Counted from the stretch's first letter, positions 28,401 to 37,320 are shown. The stretch: DNA of 64,000 bases from Bacteroidales bacterium (GCA_016285515.1 JAEEQW010000001.1:186001-250000); one strand, 5' to 3'. Notes: generated by a model not told the origin, from the letters alone. Numbers and translations are program-made.

Positions 28401-31400
28401 ACAGCTTTAGCTGGTTTCTATTTTGTGAACTGGACAGAAAACGGAACTGTTGTTTCCACTTCAGAAACCTATTCATTTGTTGTAAACGGAGATCGTGACC
28501 TCGTTGCAAACTTCGCACAATTTGAAGGCAACTATCTCTCAATCGGCAATTACAATGGTGTTTATAATCAAACAATTACCGCAGGTGTCAATTTGACCAA
28601 CGGTGATGAAGTTGCAGGTCTCCAGATGGATATTCCTTTGGATGACAATTTCACATACGCTGAAGGTACAATTGCCTTGACCGACAGAGCTTCAGCCAAC
28701 CATGTTATTTATGCTGGAATGATAAGCAACCACGTTTTACGTGTCATTGTTTATTCAATGCCTTCAACTCCATTCATTGGAACTACAGGTGAAATCTTCA
28801 CATTCGGTCTCACATTAGGCACTGAATCAGGTATATTCCCATTGCCTATTGAAAATGCAATCATTTCAGATGTGAACGGCAATTCACTGCCTGTTGAAAC
28901 AAGCAATGGCAGCGTAACTGTTGTTGAACCTGAAATGTTTGAAATTACAGCAACTACAGTTCCTAACGCAGCTGCTGTGATCGAAGGCGTAGGCATACAC
29001 GCAGAACAGTCAACTGCAACTCTTACAGCAATTGCAAATCCTGGTTATGAATTCGTTAACTGGACTGAAAACGGTGAGGTTATTTCAACAGAAGAAACTA
29101 TCTCATTCGTTGTTCTCTCTGACCGTCACTTTGTTGTGAACTTCAACGTTACAGCAAGCAACATACTGTCAATCGGTGATGAATCAGGTTTTATCAATAC
29201 CAATACTACAATAGGTGTCAACATGGACAATGTTGAAGAAGTATCAGGACTTCAGTTCGACGTCATACTTCCTGAAGGCATCACATACGTTGCCGGTTCA
29301 GCTGCTTTGACCGACCGTGCTTCTGCAAACCATATTCTGGTTGCAGGTATGATTGATCCTGTTACCCTCAGAGTTTTGGCATATGCAATGCCAAGCGGCA
29401 ACTTCTCAGGAACAACCGGTGATGTTGTAACATTCCAGGTTACCGGCTCCGAAGAAGGCATATACGCTCTGCCATTAGGCAATCCTGCTCTTTCAAATTA
29501 CGCAGGTACTCTGCTTACAGTTGGTACTTACGATGGTACTTTGACTCTCACAAATCCAATACAGCCTCAGACATATACTATCACAGCTACTGTAAATCCA
29601 GTTGGTGCTGGTACAGTAACCGGTGCTGGCCAATATGAGGAAGGCACAACAGCAACGTTGGTTGCAACAGCTGTTTCAGGCTATGATTTCGTAAATTGGA
29701 CAGAAGAAGGAACAGTGGTTTCAACAAATGCAGCATATACATTTGTAGTTACTGGAGACCGTGACCTCGTTGCCAACTTCATTCCAACTTCAGTTACGAC
29801 TTATACTATCACTGCAACTGCAAATCCTGCAGAAGGTGGTACTATAGCAGGTGCCGGAGTATATAATGAAGGCACAATAGCAACGTTGGTTGCAACAGCA
29901 GCTTCAGGTTACTATTTTGTAAACTGGACAGAAGGCGGTGATATCGTTTCAACAAGTCCAACATATTCATTCATAGTAACATCTGACCGTACATTGGTTG
30001 CAAACTTTGCTGAAGCAACAGGCAATATGCTGATATTGTCAAATGAAAGCGGTACTGATGGCAGCGTTGTAACTATGAGCGTTGATATGATCAATATCGA
30101 AGATATCTCCGGATTCCAGTTTGATATTGTGATGAATGAGCACATTTCTTATGTTGAAGGTTCAGCTGCTCTTACTGACCGTGCTACTCCACAGCACATC
30201 ATGATTGCCCAGCTGATCAATGGTGGCACAATCTTGCGTATATTGTGTTATTCAATGCCTGGTGCTAATTTTATAGGCAACAGCGGTGCTATCGCAACAT
30301 TTGACTTGGTAATAACCGGTGAAGCAGGTGCTACATACACAGTGGATCTTGACAATCCTGTAATTTCAACAATTCAGGGTCATACACCAGAAGTCATTGC
30401 AATTGATGGTAGTGTAACCATCGTTTCCGGTGAATTCTACACTATAACCGCTACAGCAAATCCTCCTGAAGGTGGTTCAGTCATAGGCGGCGGTGTTTAT
30501 AATCCTGGTGATCTTGTAACTGTTTTTGCAGCTCCAGCTGAAGGTTATGAATTTGTAAACTGGACAGAAAACGGTGTGGTTGTTTCAACAACAGCTGCAT
30601 ATTCATTCACAGCAACAAGCAACCGTGACCTCGTTGCCAACTTCATACCATCTTCAGTTACGACTTATACTATCACTGCAATTGCAAATCCTGCAGAAGG
30701 TGGTAGTGTGGCAGGTGCCGGAGTATATAATGAAGGCACAATAGCAACATTGGTTGCAACATCAGCTTCAGGTTACTATTTCGTAAACTGGACAGAAGGT
30801 GATTTGGTTGTTTCAACAAGTTCAACATATTCATTCACAGTTACATCTGACCGTACATTGGTTGCAAACTTCACAGAGGCATCAACCAATATGCTGATAT
30901 TGTCAAATGAAAGCGGTGCTGATGGCAGCGTTGTAACTATGAGTGTGGATATGATTAACCTCCAAGAAATTTCCGGATTCCAGTTTGATATTATGATGAA
31001 TGAGCACATTACGTATGTGGAAGGTTCTATGGCTCTTACAGACCGTGCTACACCAAATCACATTCTTATTGCCCAACTCATCAATGACGGCACAATCTTA
31101 CGTGCATTATGTTATTCAATGCCTGGTGCTAATTTCGAAGGCAGCAGCGGTCCTGTTGTTACATTCGACATGGTAATAACCGGTGAAGAAGGTGTCACAT
31201 ACACAGTAGATCTTGACAATCCTGTCATCTCAACAATTCAAGGACATACACCTGATGTCATCGCAATTGACGGTAGTGTAACCATTATTCCTGGCGGATA
31301 TTTCACTATCACCACTACAGCAAATCCTGCTGAAGGCGGTTCAGTCATGGGCGGCGGCATTTATTATCCTGGTGATGTTGTAACTGTTTATGCATCAGCA

Positions 31401-32876
31401 GCTGAAGGTTATGAATTTGTAAATTGGACAGAAGACGGTGTGGTTGTTGCAACAACACCATCATATTCATTCACAGCAGCAAGCGACCGTAACCTCGTTG
31501 CAAACTTCACACCTGTGGCAACTGACAAGTATCACATCTATCTGTTATGCAGCCCATACCAAGGCGGTTTTGCAGCTGGCGGCGGTGTCTATACATTTGG
31601 TGAGGAAATCACTGTAACTGCAACACCTAATACTGGTTACACATTCTACAGCTGGACTGAAGATGGCAGTGTTGTAAGCTACTCATCAGCATATTCATTT
31701 GTTGTGACTGCAGATCGTACTCTCACAGCTGTATTCCAGCCAAAGAACTACACAGTTACAGCAACAGCTAATCCTACACAGGGTGGTACTGTTACTGGTT
31801 CAGGCATGTATCCATACGGAAACATAGCTACAGTAACTGCTGCTCCTCATACTGGCTACAATTTCGTAAGCTGGTCAATCAACGGTGAAGTTGTATCACT
31901 TGATCCAAGTTACAGTTTCCCTGTATTCTCTGATGTCTTCGTAACAGGTAACTTTGAAAAGAAGAACATGTCTGTTGCTCTTAATGCACTTCCTGTAAAT
32001 GCAGCAGCAACTCTTACCGGTGCAGGAGTATATAAATATGGTGCAAACGTAACCATCAGCACATCACCAGTCACTGGTTATGATTTCATTAATTGGACAG
32101 AATATGGCACTGTTGTTTCAACAAATGCTACATATACATTTACAATTACTGATAATCATTCCTTCATAGCTAACTTTGGATTGCAGTCCTTTAATGTTAC
32201 CACATCAGTAGTTCCAGCAGCAGGCGGTTCTGCTACAGGTGCCGGCACTTACTATTATAATCAGGTTGTCACATTGTTTGCAGCTCCTAATACAGGTTAT
32301 TCATTCCTTAACTGGAGTGTCAACGGAACGGTCGTTTCAACTCAGCCTCAATACATATTCCAGGTAACTCAGGATATGAGTTTTGTGGCAACATTTGAAC
32401 TCAACACCTATTACGTTTCAATCAATGTTACACCTTACAATGGTGGTACAGTAAGTGGCGAGGGATATTATGATCATGGTACAAGAGTCACTTTACAAGC
32501 AACTCCTAACGAAAACTACAGATTCGTTGAATGGTTGGTTAACAATGAATCAGTATCAACAAGTGCAACTTATACATTCACTATCAGCGAAGATATGAGA
32601 TTCGTAGCAGTATTCAGCTATGATCTTGGTATTGATCCAAATTCATCACTCAATGCATCTGTATATCCTAACCCGACAACCGACATCGTCAATGTCAAGT
32701 GTGAAGGTATGAAGAGCATCATGATTCTCACCAACAATGGCGAAAAGGTTAATTCTATCAGTGAAATCAATGCCGACGAGTGCAGTGTTGACTTGACACA
32801 GTTTGGCAGTGGTACATATATTATCAGAATCGAGACAACATACGGTATCATTACCAAGAAGGTTGTTAAGATGTAA
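25476..32876 (+). CDS. Giant scaffold-like protein A: 8 cohesin-like modules and 17 InlB-B-type repeats
   Basis: A 2466-residue secreted protein with signal peptide (LLLLLLIPFLGMATTLKA). Eight cohesin-like modules of about 135 residues begin near residues 23, 310, 519, 731, 1018, 1228, 1516 and 1804. Each opens like NILSIGDYTG, continues with a GFQFDIPL-type strand, and carries the core LRVLCYSMP then a GNDG/GNSG turn. Between and after them are 17 repeats of about 70 residues of the divergent InlB-B type (ITATVNPxGxGTVTGAG, then FVNWTENG and LVANF); the last six run in a row to the C-terminal sorting domain (YPNPTTDIVNV to KKVVKM). It should be exported by T9SS and displayed on the surface as a long rod. 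By family knowledge cohesins bind dockerins; binding here is inferred. The single-gene unit has its own promoter and terminator. Confidence 0.78.
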   Translation: MKKLLLLLLIPFLGMATTLKADNVLSMGDYQGDPGDVITVSVNMANDQNDIAGFQFDIPMNGFSYVNGSAVKSNRLPGQFILIAQTVSNGNLRVLCYSMPGTNIPGNDGDIMTFQITLGDAEGIFPLEFEDIVLSNIQGGTIEAIGVNGSVVIGNPATTYDITLSANPSNGGAVSGAGTYNAGEEVTVTATPFDGYSFVNWTENGTEVSSNAAYTFTVMSDRYLVANFEENIVYYTLTLIANPTDGGTLTGAGTYEAGTSVTVTATAAAGYEFNNWTENGSVVSTSDSYTFTISGDRTLVANFNVVIPSLNILSIGDYTAMSGAETTISVNLNNSDDVVAFQLDIPLDASLSYVAGSAALTPRATANHFMSAQIVSNNTLRFIVYSMPSTPFIGENGAIVTFDITGSVAGTYALNMTNAILSDAQGQSLLTEVVNGSIEILPLPTYTINAGVYPEGAGTVTGAGVYEEGETATLTATAIGAYTFDNWTEGGDVVSTDATYSFVVTEDRNLVANFTAPSMNILSIGDYTGAEGDVLTIDINLENEDEVSGFQFDIPLNEGFTYVDGSLVKGVRCSPYHIIIGQLVDNGTTFRVLCYSMPPANISGNDGAIASLQILLGEEGTYDLGLAGCVLSTMSGGILPVIANGGTLTVTGGQPVTYTVTATVNPVGSGTVTGAGVYEEGETATLVATPVSGYDFVNWTEGGDVVSTDATYSFVVTEDRDLVANFTAPSTNILSIADYTGAEGDILTIDINLANEDAVSGFQFDIPLNEGFTYVEGSLVKGQRCSPYHIILGQLVDNGTILRVLCYAMPPANISGNDGAIASIQIILGEAGTYDLGLANCVLSTMNGGTLPVIGIGGTLTVTGGPTVTYNITATVNPAGAGTVTGAGEYEEGAIATLVATANSGYEFVNWTENGTEVSTNATYSFVVTEDRALVANFVVPVVYYTITATVNPVGAGTVTGAGVYEEGTTATVAATALAGFYFVNWTENGTVVSTSETYSFVVNGDRDLVANFAQFEGNYLSIGNYNGVYNQTITAGVNLTNGDEVAGLQMDIPLDDNFTYAEGTIALTDRASANHVIYAGMISNHVLRVIVYSMPSTPFIGTTGEIFTFGLTLGTESGIFPLPIENAIISDVNGNSLPVETSNGSVTVVEPEMFEITATTVPNAAAVIEGVGIHAEQSTATLTAIANPGYEFVNWTENGEVISTEETISFVVLSDRHFVVNFNVTASNILSIGDESGFINTNTTIGVNMDNVEEVSGLQFDVILPEGITYVAGSAALTDRASANHILVAGMIDPVTLRVLAYAMPSGNFSGTTGDVVTFQVTGSEEGIYALPLGNPALSNYAGTLLTVGTYDGTLTLTNPIQPQTYTITATVNPVGAGTVTGAGQYEEGTTATLVATAVSGYDFVNWTEEGTVVSTNAAYTFVVTGDRDLVANFIPTSVTTYTITATANPAEGGTIAGAGVYNEGTIATLVATAASGYYFVNWTEGGDIVSTSPTYSFIVTSDRTLVANFAEATGNMLILSNESGTDGSVVTMSVDMINIEDISGFQFDIVMNEHISYVEGSAALTDRATPQHIMIAQLINGGTILRILCYSMPGANFIGNSGAIATFDLVITGEAGATYTVDLDNPVISTIQGHTPEVIAIDGSVTIVSGEFYTITATANPPEGGSVIGGGVYNPGDLVTVFAAPAEGYEFVNWTENGVVVSTTAAYSFTATSNRDLVANFIPSSVTTYTITAIANPAEGGSVAGAGVYNEGTIATLVATSASGYYFVNWTEGDLVVSTSSTYSFTVTSDRTLVANFTEASTNMLILSNESGADGSVVTMSVDMINLQEISGFQFDIMMNEHITYVEGSMALTDRATPNHILIAQLINDGTILRALCYSMPGANFEGSSGPVVTFDMVITGEEGVTYTVDLDNPVISTIQGHTPDVIAIDGSVTIIPGGYFTITTTANPAEGGSVMGGGIYYPGDVVTVYASAAEGYEFVNWTEDGVVVATTPSYSFTAASDRNLVANFTPVATDKYHIYLLCSPYQGGFAAGGGVYTFGEEITVTATPNTGYTFYSWTEDGSVVSYSSAYSFVVTADRTLTAVFQPKNYTVTATANPTQGGTVTGSGMYPYGNIATVTAAPHTGYNFVSWSINGEVVSLDPSYSFPVFSDVFVTGNFEKKNMSVALNALPVNAAATLTGAGVYKYGANVTISTSPVTGYDFINWTEYGTVVSTNATYTFTITDNHSFIANFGLQSFNVTTSVVPAAGGSATGAGTYYYNQVVTLFAAPNTGYSFLNWSVNGTVVSTQPQYIFQVTQDMSFVATFELNTYYVSINVTPYNGGTVSGEGYYDHGTRVTLQATPNENYRFVEWLVNNESVSTSATYTFTISEDMRFVAVFSYDLGIDPNSSLNASVYPNPTTDIVNVKCEGMKSIMILTNNGEKVNSISEINADECSVDLTQFGSGTYIIRIETTYGIITKKVVKM
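27033..28304 (+). repeat. Tandem 636-base duplication (cohesin 3 and 4 with their repeats)
   Basis: Units 27033-27668 and 27669-28304 are head-to-tail copies, 212 codons each: AATATCCTTTCAATCG recurs at exactly 636 bases and most of the unit matches at the base level. Each unit is one cohesin-like module plus one InlB-B-type repeat. Confidence 0.85.
29790..31517 (+). repeat. Tandem 864-base duplication (cohesin 7 and 8 with flanking repeats)
   Basis: Units 29790-30653 and 30654-31517 are head-to-tail copies of 288 codons: TCAGTTACGACTTATAC and ATGCTGATATTGTC each recur 864 bases on. Each unit is repeat, cohesin-like module, repeat. Few mismatches suggest recent unequal recombination. Confidence 0.9.
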
Positions 32877-32900
32877 AAACTAGTTGAATAATCGAAAAAA

Positions 32901-32930
32901 AGCGACTTGAATTTCAGGTCGCTTTTTTTT
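32901..32930 (+). terminator. Intrinsic terminator after scaffold gene A
   Basis: AAGCGACTTGAA pairs with TTCAGGTCGCTT (one T-G wobble), followed by a run of T. It separates the two scaffold genes. Confidence 0.9.
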
Positions 32931-32964
32931 ATGCATTTTTCTTGAAACTATTTAAAATAAATCT

Positions 32965-32972
32965 TACCTTTG
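32965..32972 (+). promoter_or_regulatory. -7 promoter box for scaffold gene B
   Basis: TACCTTTG, with TTG at 32942-32944 exactly 20 bases upstream as the -33 element. The leader is about 42 bases. Confidence 0.7.
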
Positions 32973-33020
32973 CGTTTCAATATTGTAAGTAAATAGAAAA
33001 TTATATTATTAATTAACTAA

Positions 33021-36000
33021 ATGTTTAAAACAATGAAAAAGAATTACTTATCAATGTTATTTGCAATGTTTGTACTGCTTTTTGCAACAGGTACACAACT
33101 TTTTGCTGGTAACGTAATGAGCATCGGAAACGTATCAGGCCAGCCTGGTGAAACGGTTGAGATGACTATTAATTTGGCTAACGATGATCCTGTTTGTGCA
33201 TTTCAGGTGGATATCACATTACCTGAACAGGTTACTTTTAACGGCACATACGCGTTAACAAGCAGAGCTTCAGCAGAACACCAGATTGTCGCTAACATAG
33301 TATCTACAGGTGCTTTGCGTATTCTTGTTTACTCAATGCCTGCAATTGCATTCAGTGGCAATAACGGTGCAATCTGTACTTTTGAAGTTGTATTGTCCGA
33401 TGCTCCTGGAAGCTATAGTGTCACTTTGTCTGATGCTGTTTTGTCAGGTGCTACAGGCAATCCATTTGATGTTACCACTCAAAATGGTATTATTACAATT
33501 GAAGGCGGTACAGCCGACAACCTCATGTATATCAACAATTATACAGGAAATACAGGCGACCAGCTCACAGTTGAAGTCAATTTGGCCAATTCTGAGGATA
33601 TTTCAGGATTCCAGTTCGATATTCCATTGAACGGTTTCGCATACGTTGATGGATCAATAGCTAAGGCTGCAAGATGTACTTCTAATCACATAATTTTGGC
33701 ACAGCTTGTCAATAACGGTGCAACTCTCAGAGTTCTCTGCTATTCAATGCCTGGAGCAAACCTCATAGGCAATGATGGTCCTATTGCTTCATTTGATATT
33801 TTACTCGGTTCGGTGGCTGGTAATTTCCCATTGGCTTTGGAAGGTGCAGTCATTTCAACTATCCAGGGCGCTACACCTGCTGTTTCCACACAGAATGGTT
33901 CTCTTACAATTATAGGCGGTACAGTTGACAACAACTATTTAATCGTTGAAGATGTAACTGCTTACGCAGGCGAGACTGCAACATTCACAATCGACATGAC
34001 AAATGTTGATGAAGTTGTAGGATTCCAGTTCGATGTTATTCTTCCTGAAGGTTTCGAATATGTTGAAGGTTCAGCAGCGCTCACAAGCAGAGCAACACCA
34101 AACCATTACATCGCAGCTAATATGTTGAATGGTGCTTTGAGGATTCTGACTTATTCAATGCCAGGAACCGCATTCACAGGCAACAGTGGCGCTGTTGTCA
34201 CTTTTGACGCTGTATTTGGTGCTCCAGCTGGAGCTTATACAGTAGCAATAAACGATGCTATCCTTTCCGATTTTGCTGGAAACAGCCTCCCAGTGGAGAC
34301 AGTTGACGGTATCGCAACAGTACTTCCAAGCGTTGGTAATTATTATACAATCAATGCATCTGCTGCTCCTCAAGGTGCCGGTTCAGTTTCTGGAACAGGT
34401 ACATATCCTGAAGGCACAACAGCAACTTTAATCGCAACTCCTAATGCAGGTTATGCTTTCTCCAATTGGACTGAAGATGGTCTTATTGTATCAACCACAT
34501 CATCTTATTCATTTACAGTAACATGTGACCGCACTCTCGTTGCAAACTTCTCTGAAGTTTCAGGAAACGTAATGACACTTTCTACAGTATATGGTGAATC
34601 CGGTTCTGTTGCCACATTCTCAATATCAGTTGACAATGAAATTGAATTCGTAGGTTTCCAGACTGATGTCATCTTCCCGGATGAAGTTGAATTCGTTGAA
34701 GGTTCAGTAATGCTGACAAACAGAGCATCAGTCAACCATTATTTGATTGCACAGATGGTCGCTGACCACACACTGCGTATTCTGTCATATTCAATGCCAG
34801 GAACTGCTTTCACAGGCAACAGCGGTGCTGTATGTACATTCAATGTAATCCTTAACGGTGAAGACGGCACTTATCCTGTACTCCTTGACCAGTCTTATAT
34901 TTCCGATATTCAAGGATATACTCCTCCACTTACAGCTATCGATGGTGCTGCTGTGATAGGTGGTGCTTCAACAATTTATACCATTACAGCAACAGCTAAT
35001 CCTGCTGAAGCAGGTAGCGTCAGCGGTACAGGTGACTATGTACAAGGTGAGACAGCAACTTTGATTGCAACTTCAAATGCAGGTTGGATATTCCAAAGCT
35101 GGACAGAAAACGGAACAGTCGTTTCCACTAACTCAATTTACAGCTTCACAGTTAATTCAAACCGCACACTTGTTGCAAACTTCACAGAACTTACAGGCAA
35201 CGTGATGACTCTTGTCAGTGCAACTGCTTTAATCAATACTACAGTAACAATGAGCGTAACACTTGATAACATTGATGAAATCGTCGGTTATCAGGCTGAT
35301 ATCACATTCCCTTCTGGTGTTACATTCATTCCTGGTTCTGTTGCATTAACAGACCGTGCTTCATCATTCCACATCCTTTATGCTCAGGAAATCCAGCCGG
35401 GAGTTCTCCGTGTATTATGCTATTCAATGCCAGGCACTCCATTTGCAGGTAACAGTGGTCCAATCTTCACATTCCAGGTTCAGGCAGGAAGCATTACAGG
35501 TGACTATCCTTTGATTCTTTCCGATGCTGTCATTTCGATGAATTCAGGTTTCACACCAGAAGTTACAGCAGTAAGCGGTATCCTCTCAGTTTACACCAAT
35601 GCTACAGAATATAACATCACAGCAAGCGTAAGCCCAGCCAACAGCGGTACTGTAATCGGTGTAGGTACTTATTCAGAAGGTCAGACAGCAACACTGACTG
35701 CTAATGCAAACTTCCACTACACATTCCTTAACTGGACTGAAAACGGCTCTGTTGTTTCAACAAGCAGCGTTTACAGTTTCGTTGTAACAAGAGACCGCAA
35801 CCTCGTAGCAAACTTTGAAGCTACTCCACAATTCACCATCAATGCTACTCCTAACCCATTGGAAGGTGGTACTGTTAACGGTGCCGGCACTTACTACTAT
35901 GGTGACTTGATTACTTTGAATGCTCATGCCAATACAGGTTATGAATTCGTCAATTGGACTGAATCAGGTGCTGAAGTTTCAGCTACTCCGACATTCAGAA

Positions 36001-36740
36001 TGTTTGTTACAAGAAACCGCTCACTGAAGGCTAACTTCACAAAGAAGGAAGTTGTTCTCAATGTATATGCTAATCCTCTCAATGGCGGTAATGTTACCGG
36101 TGGAGGTATCTATCATTATGATGATGTCGTAACAATCTCTGCAACTGCAAATGCAGGTTACACATTCACAGCATGGTATGATGGTAACACTATATTCTCA
36201 CATGATGCAACCGTACAGTTTGAGATTGAAACAAATCTCACTCTTATTGCTGAATTTGAAATCAATACATATACCATCTCTGCAACTGCATCACCTTCAA
36301 ACTATGGTACAGTCATTGGCGCTGGTGTATATGAATACGGATACACTGTAACTCTCCTTGCAATTCCTAATGATGGTTACAAGTTTGTAAACTGGACTGA
36401 AGGCAATACAGTGGTTTCACCTTATTCCGACTTATCATTCGTTGTTACAGATAACCGTACATTTGTTGCACACTTCGCAGAACTTACCGGTCTCGAAGAT
36501 GTTACAGTTGAAGATATTACAGTATATCCTAACCCTGCAACCACATCATGCGTTATTGAATGTCCTGCACTGATGGGTAAGCTCGTTGTTGTAAATGAGA
36601 AGGGTATGATTGTAAGATCTGTTGAAGATGTTAATGCTACAAGTTATGAACTGGATATGGACGGACTTGCAAAAGGCACCTACTTTATTCAGATTATAGC
36701 ACCTCAAGGCAACATTGTAAAGAAGGTTGTCAAGATGTAA
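33021..36740 (+). CDS. Giant scaffold-like protein B: 5 cohesin-like modules and 6 InlB-B-type repeats
   Basis: A 1239-residue relative of scaffold A. A second in-frame ATG at 33036 (MKKNYLSMLFAMFVLLFATG) gives a tidier signal peptide and may be the true start. Five cohesin-like modules begin near residues 30, 166, 303, 515 and 727; the first three are directly abutted, unlike in scaffold A. Each keeps LRILVYSMP or a close variant followed by a GNNG/GNSG turn. Six InlB-B-type repeats follow modules 3, 4 and 5, the last four in series. The C-terminus is a T9SS sorting domain (YPNPATTSCVIE to VKKVVKM) almost the same as that of scaffold A. It is a monocistronic unit between a promoter and a terminator. 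I infer a shorter surface scaffold. Confidence 0.78.
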   Translation: MFKTMKKNYLSMLFAMFVLLFATGTQLFAGNVMSIGNVSGQPGETVEMTINLANDDPVCAFQVDITLPEQVTFNGTYALTSRASAEHQIVANIVSTGALRILVYSMPAIAFSGNNGAICTFEVVLSDAPGSYSVTLSDAVLSGATGNPFDVTTQNGIITIEGGTADNLMYINNYTGNTGDQLTVEVNLANSEDISGFQFDIPLNGFAYVDGSIAKAARCTSNHIILAQLVNNGATLRVLCYSMPGANLIGNDGPIASFDILLGSVAGNFPLALEGAVISTIQGATPAVSTQNGSLTIIGGTVDNNYLIVEDVTAYAGETATFTIDMTNVDEVVGFQFDVILPEGFEYVEGSAALTSRATPNHYIAANMLNGALRILTYSMPGTAFTGNSGAVVTFDAVFGAPAGAYTVAINDAILSDFAGNSLPVETVDGIATVLPSVGNYYTINASAAPQGAGSVSGTGTYPEGTTATLIATPNAGYAFSNWTEDGLIVSTTSSYSFTVTCDRTLVANFSEVSGNVMTLSTVYGESGSVATFSISVDNEIEFVGFQTDVIFPDEVEFVEGSVMLTNRASVNHYLIAQMVADHTLRILSYSMPGTAFTGNSGAVCTFNVILNGEDGTYPVLLDQSYISDIQGYTPPLTAIDGAAVIGGASTIYTITATANPAEAGSVSGTGDYVQGETATLIATSNAGWIFQSWTENGTVVSTNSIYSFTVNSNRTLVANFTELTGNVMTLVSATALINTTVTMSVTLDNIDEIVGYQADITFPSGVTFIPGSVALTDRASSFHILYAQEIQPGVLRVLCYSMPGTPFAGNSGPIFTFQVQAGSITGDYPLILSDAVISMNSGFTPEVTAVSGILSVYTNATEYNITASVSPANSGTVIGVGTYSEGQTATLTANANFHYTFLNWTENGSVVSTSSVYSFVVTRDRNLVANFEATPQFTINATPNPLEGGTVNGAGTYYYGDLITLNAHANTGYEFVNWTESGAEVSATPTFRMFVTRNRSLKANFTKKEVVLNVYANPLNGGNVTGGGIYHYDDVVTISATANAGYTFTAWYDGNTIFSHDATVQFEIETNLTLIAEFEINTYTISATASPSNYGTVIGAGVYEYGYTVTLLAIPNDGYKFVNWTEGNTVVSPYSDLSFVVTDNRTFVAHFAELTGLEDVTVEDITVYPNPATTSCVIECPALMGKLVVVNEKGMIVRSVEDVNATSYELDMDGLAKGTYFIQIIAPQGNIVKKVVKM

Positions 36741-36770
36741 AATTCTCATAATAAAATTTATTTTAAGGTA

Positions 36771-36801
36771 AGCGACTCGCGATTCCGTGGGTCGCTTTTT
36801 T
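36771..36801 (+). terminator. Intrinsic terminator after scaffold gene B
   Basis: AGCGACTC pairs with GGGTCGCT (one wobble), followed by six T. It ends 15 bases before the purE start. Confidence 0.85.
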
Positions 36802-36816
36802 AATAAAATTACAATC

Positions 36817-37320
36817 ATGAATCCTAAGATAAGTATAATCATGGGAAGCACGAGTGACCTTCCAATAATGGAGAAGGCAGCCAAGTTTCTCGATGAAATG
36901 GAAATACCTTTTGAGATGAATGCCTTATCGGCACACAGGACTCCTGAAGCAGTGGCAGAGTTTGCCATCAATGCCCGGAAACGTGGAATAAAGGTGATTA
37001 TTGCAGGTGCAGGTATGGCAGCGCATCTGCCTGGCGTAATAGCCGCCTCGACCCCGATTCCTGTAATCGGTGTGCCAATCAATTCAACACTTGAGGGTAT
37101 GGATGCTCTGCTTGCAATTGCCCAAATGCCTCCTGGAATCCCTGTTGCCACCGTGGGAATCAACGGTGCACTGAATGCTGCAATCCTCGCTTGCCAAATC
37201 CTCGCTGAAAATGATGACGAACTGATGAAGAAACTTGTTGAATACAAGGAAAACTTGAAAAATAAAATCGTCAAAGCCAATGAGGAACTTTCCAAACTTA
37301 ACTATAAATATAAAGTCTGA
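36817..37320 (+). CDS. purE: N5-carboxyaminoimidazole ribonucleotide mutase
   Basis: A 167-residue class I PurE, the mutase step of purine synthesis that converts N5-CAIR to CAIR. The nucleotide-binding MGSTSDLP is at the N-terminus, followed by SAHRTPE with the catalytic His region, then AGAGMAAHLPGV and GVPINSTLEGMDALL. I use the ATG at 36817 because it gives the standard N-terminus (MNPKISIIMGS); an upstream GTG at 36787 lies within the terminator hairpin. No other pur gene is adjacent. Its stop overlaps the next gene's ATG by one base (TGATG). Confidence 0.96.
   Translation: MNPKISIIMGSTSDLPIMEKAAKFLDEMEIPFEMNALSAHRTPEAVAEFAINARKRGIKVIIAGAGMAAHLPGVIAASTPIPVIGVPINSTLEGMDALLAIAQMPPGIPVATVGINGALNAAILACQILAENDDELMKKLVEYKENLKNKIVKANEELSKLNYKYKV

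Noticed and set aside
25900..32600. CRISPR-like or satellite repeat array
   Set aside because: The regularly spaced repeats are in-frame protein modules of 200-864 bases with codon-level variation, not short direct repeats with unique spacers.
36546..37295. 249-codon open frame on the minus strand opposite purE and the end of scaffold B
   Set aside because: It lies antisense to two well-supported genes, crosses a terminator, and has a low-complexity Ser/Ile/Ala composition typical of an antisense shadow.
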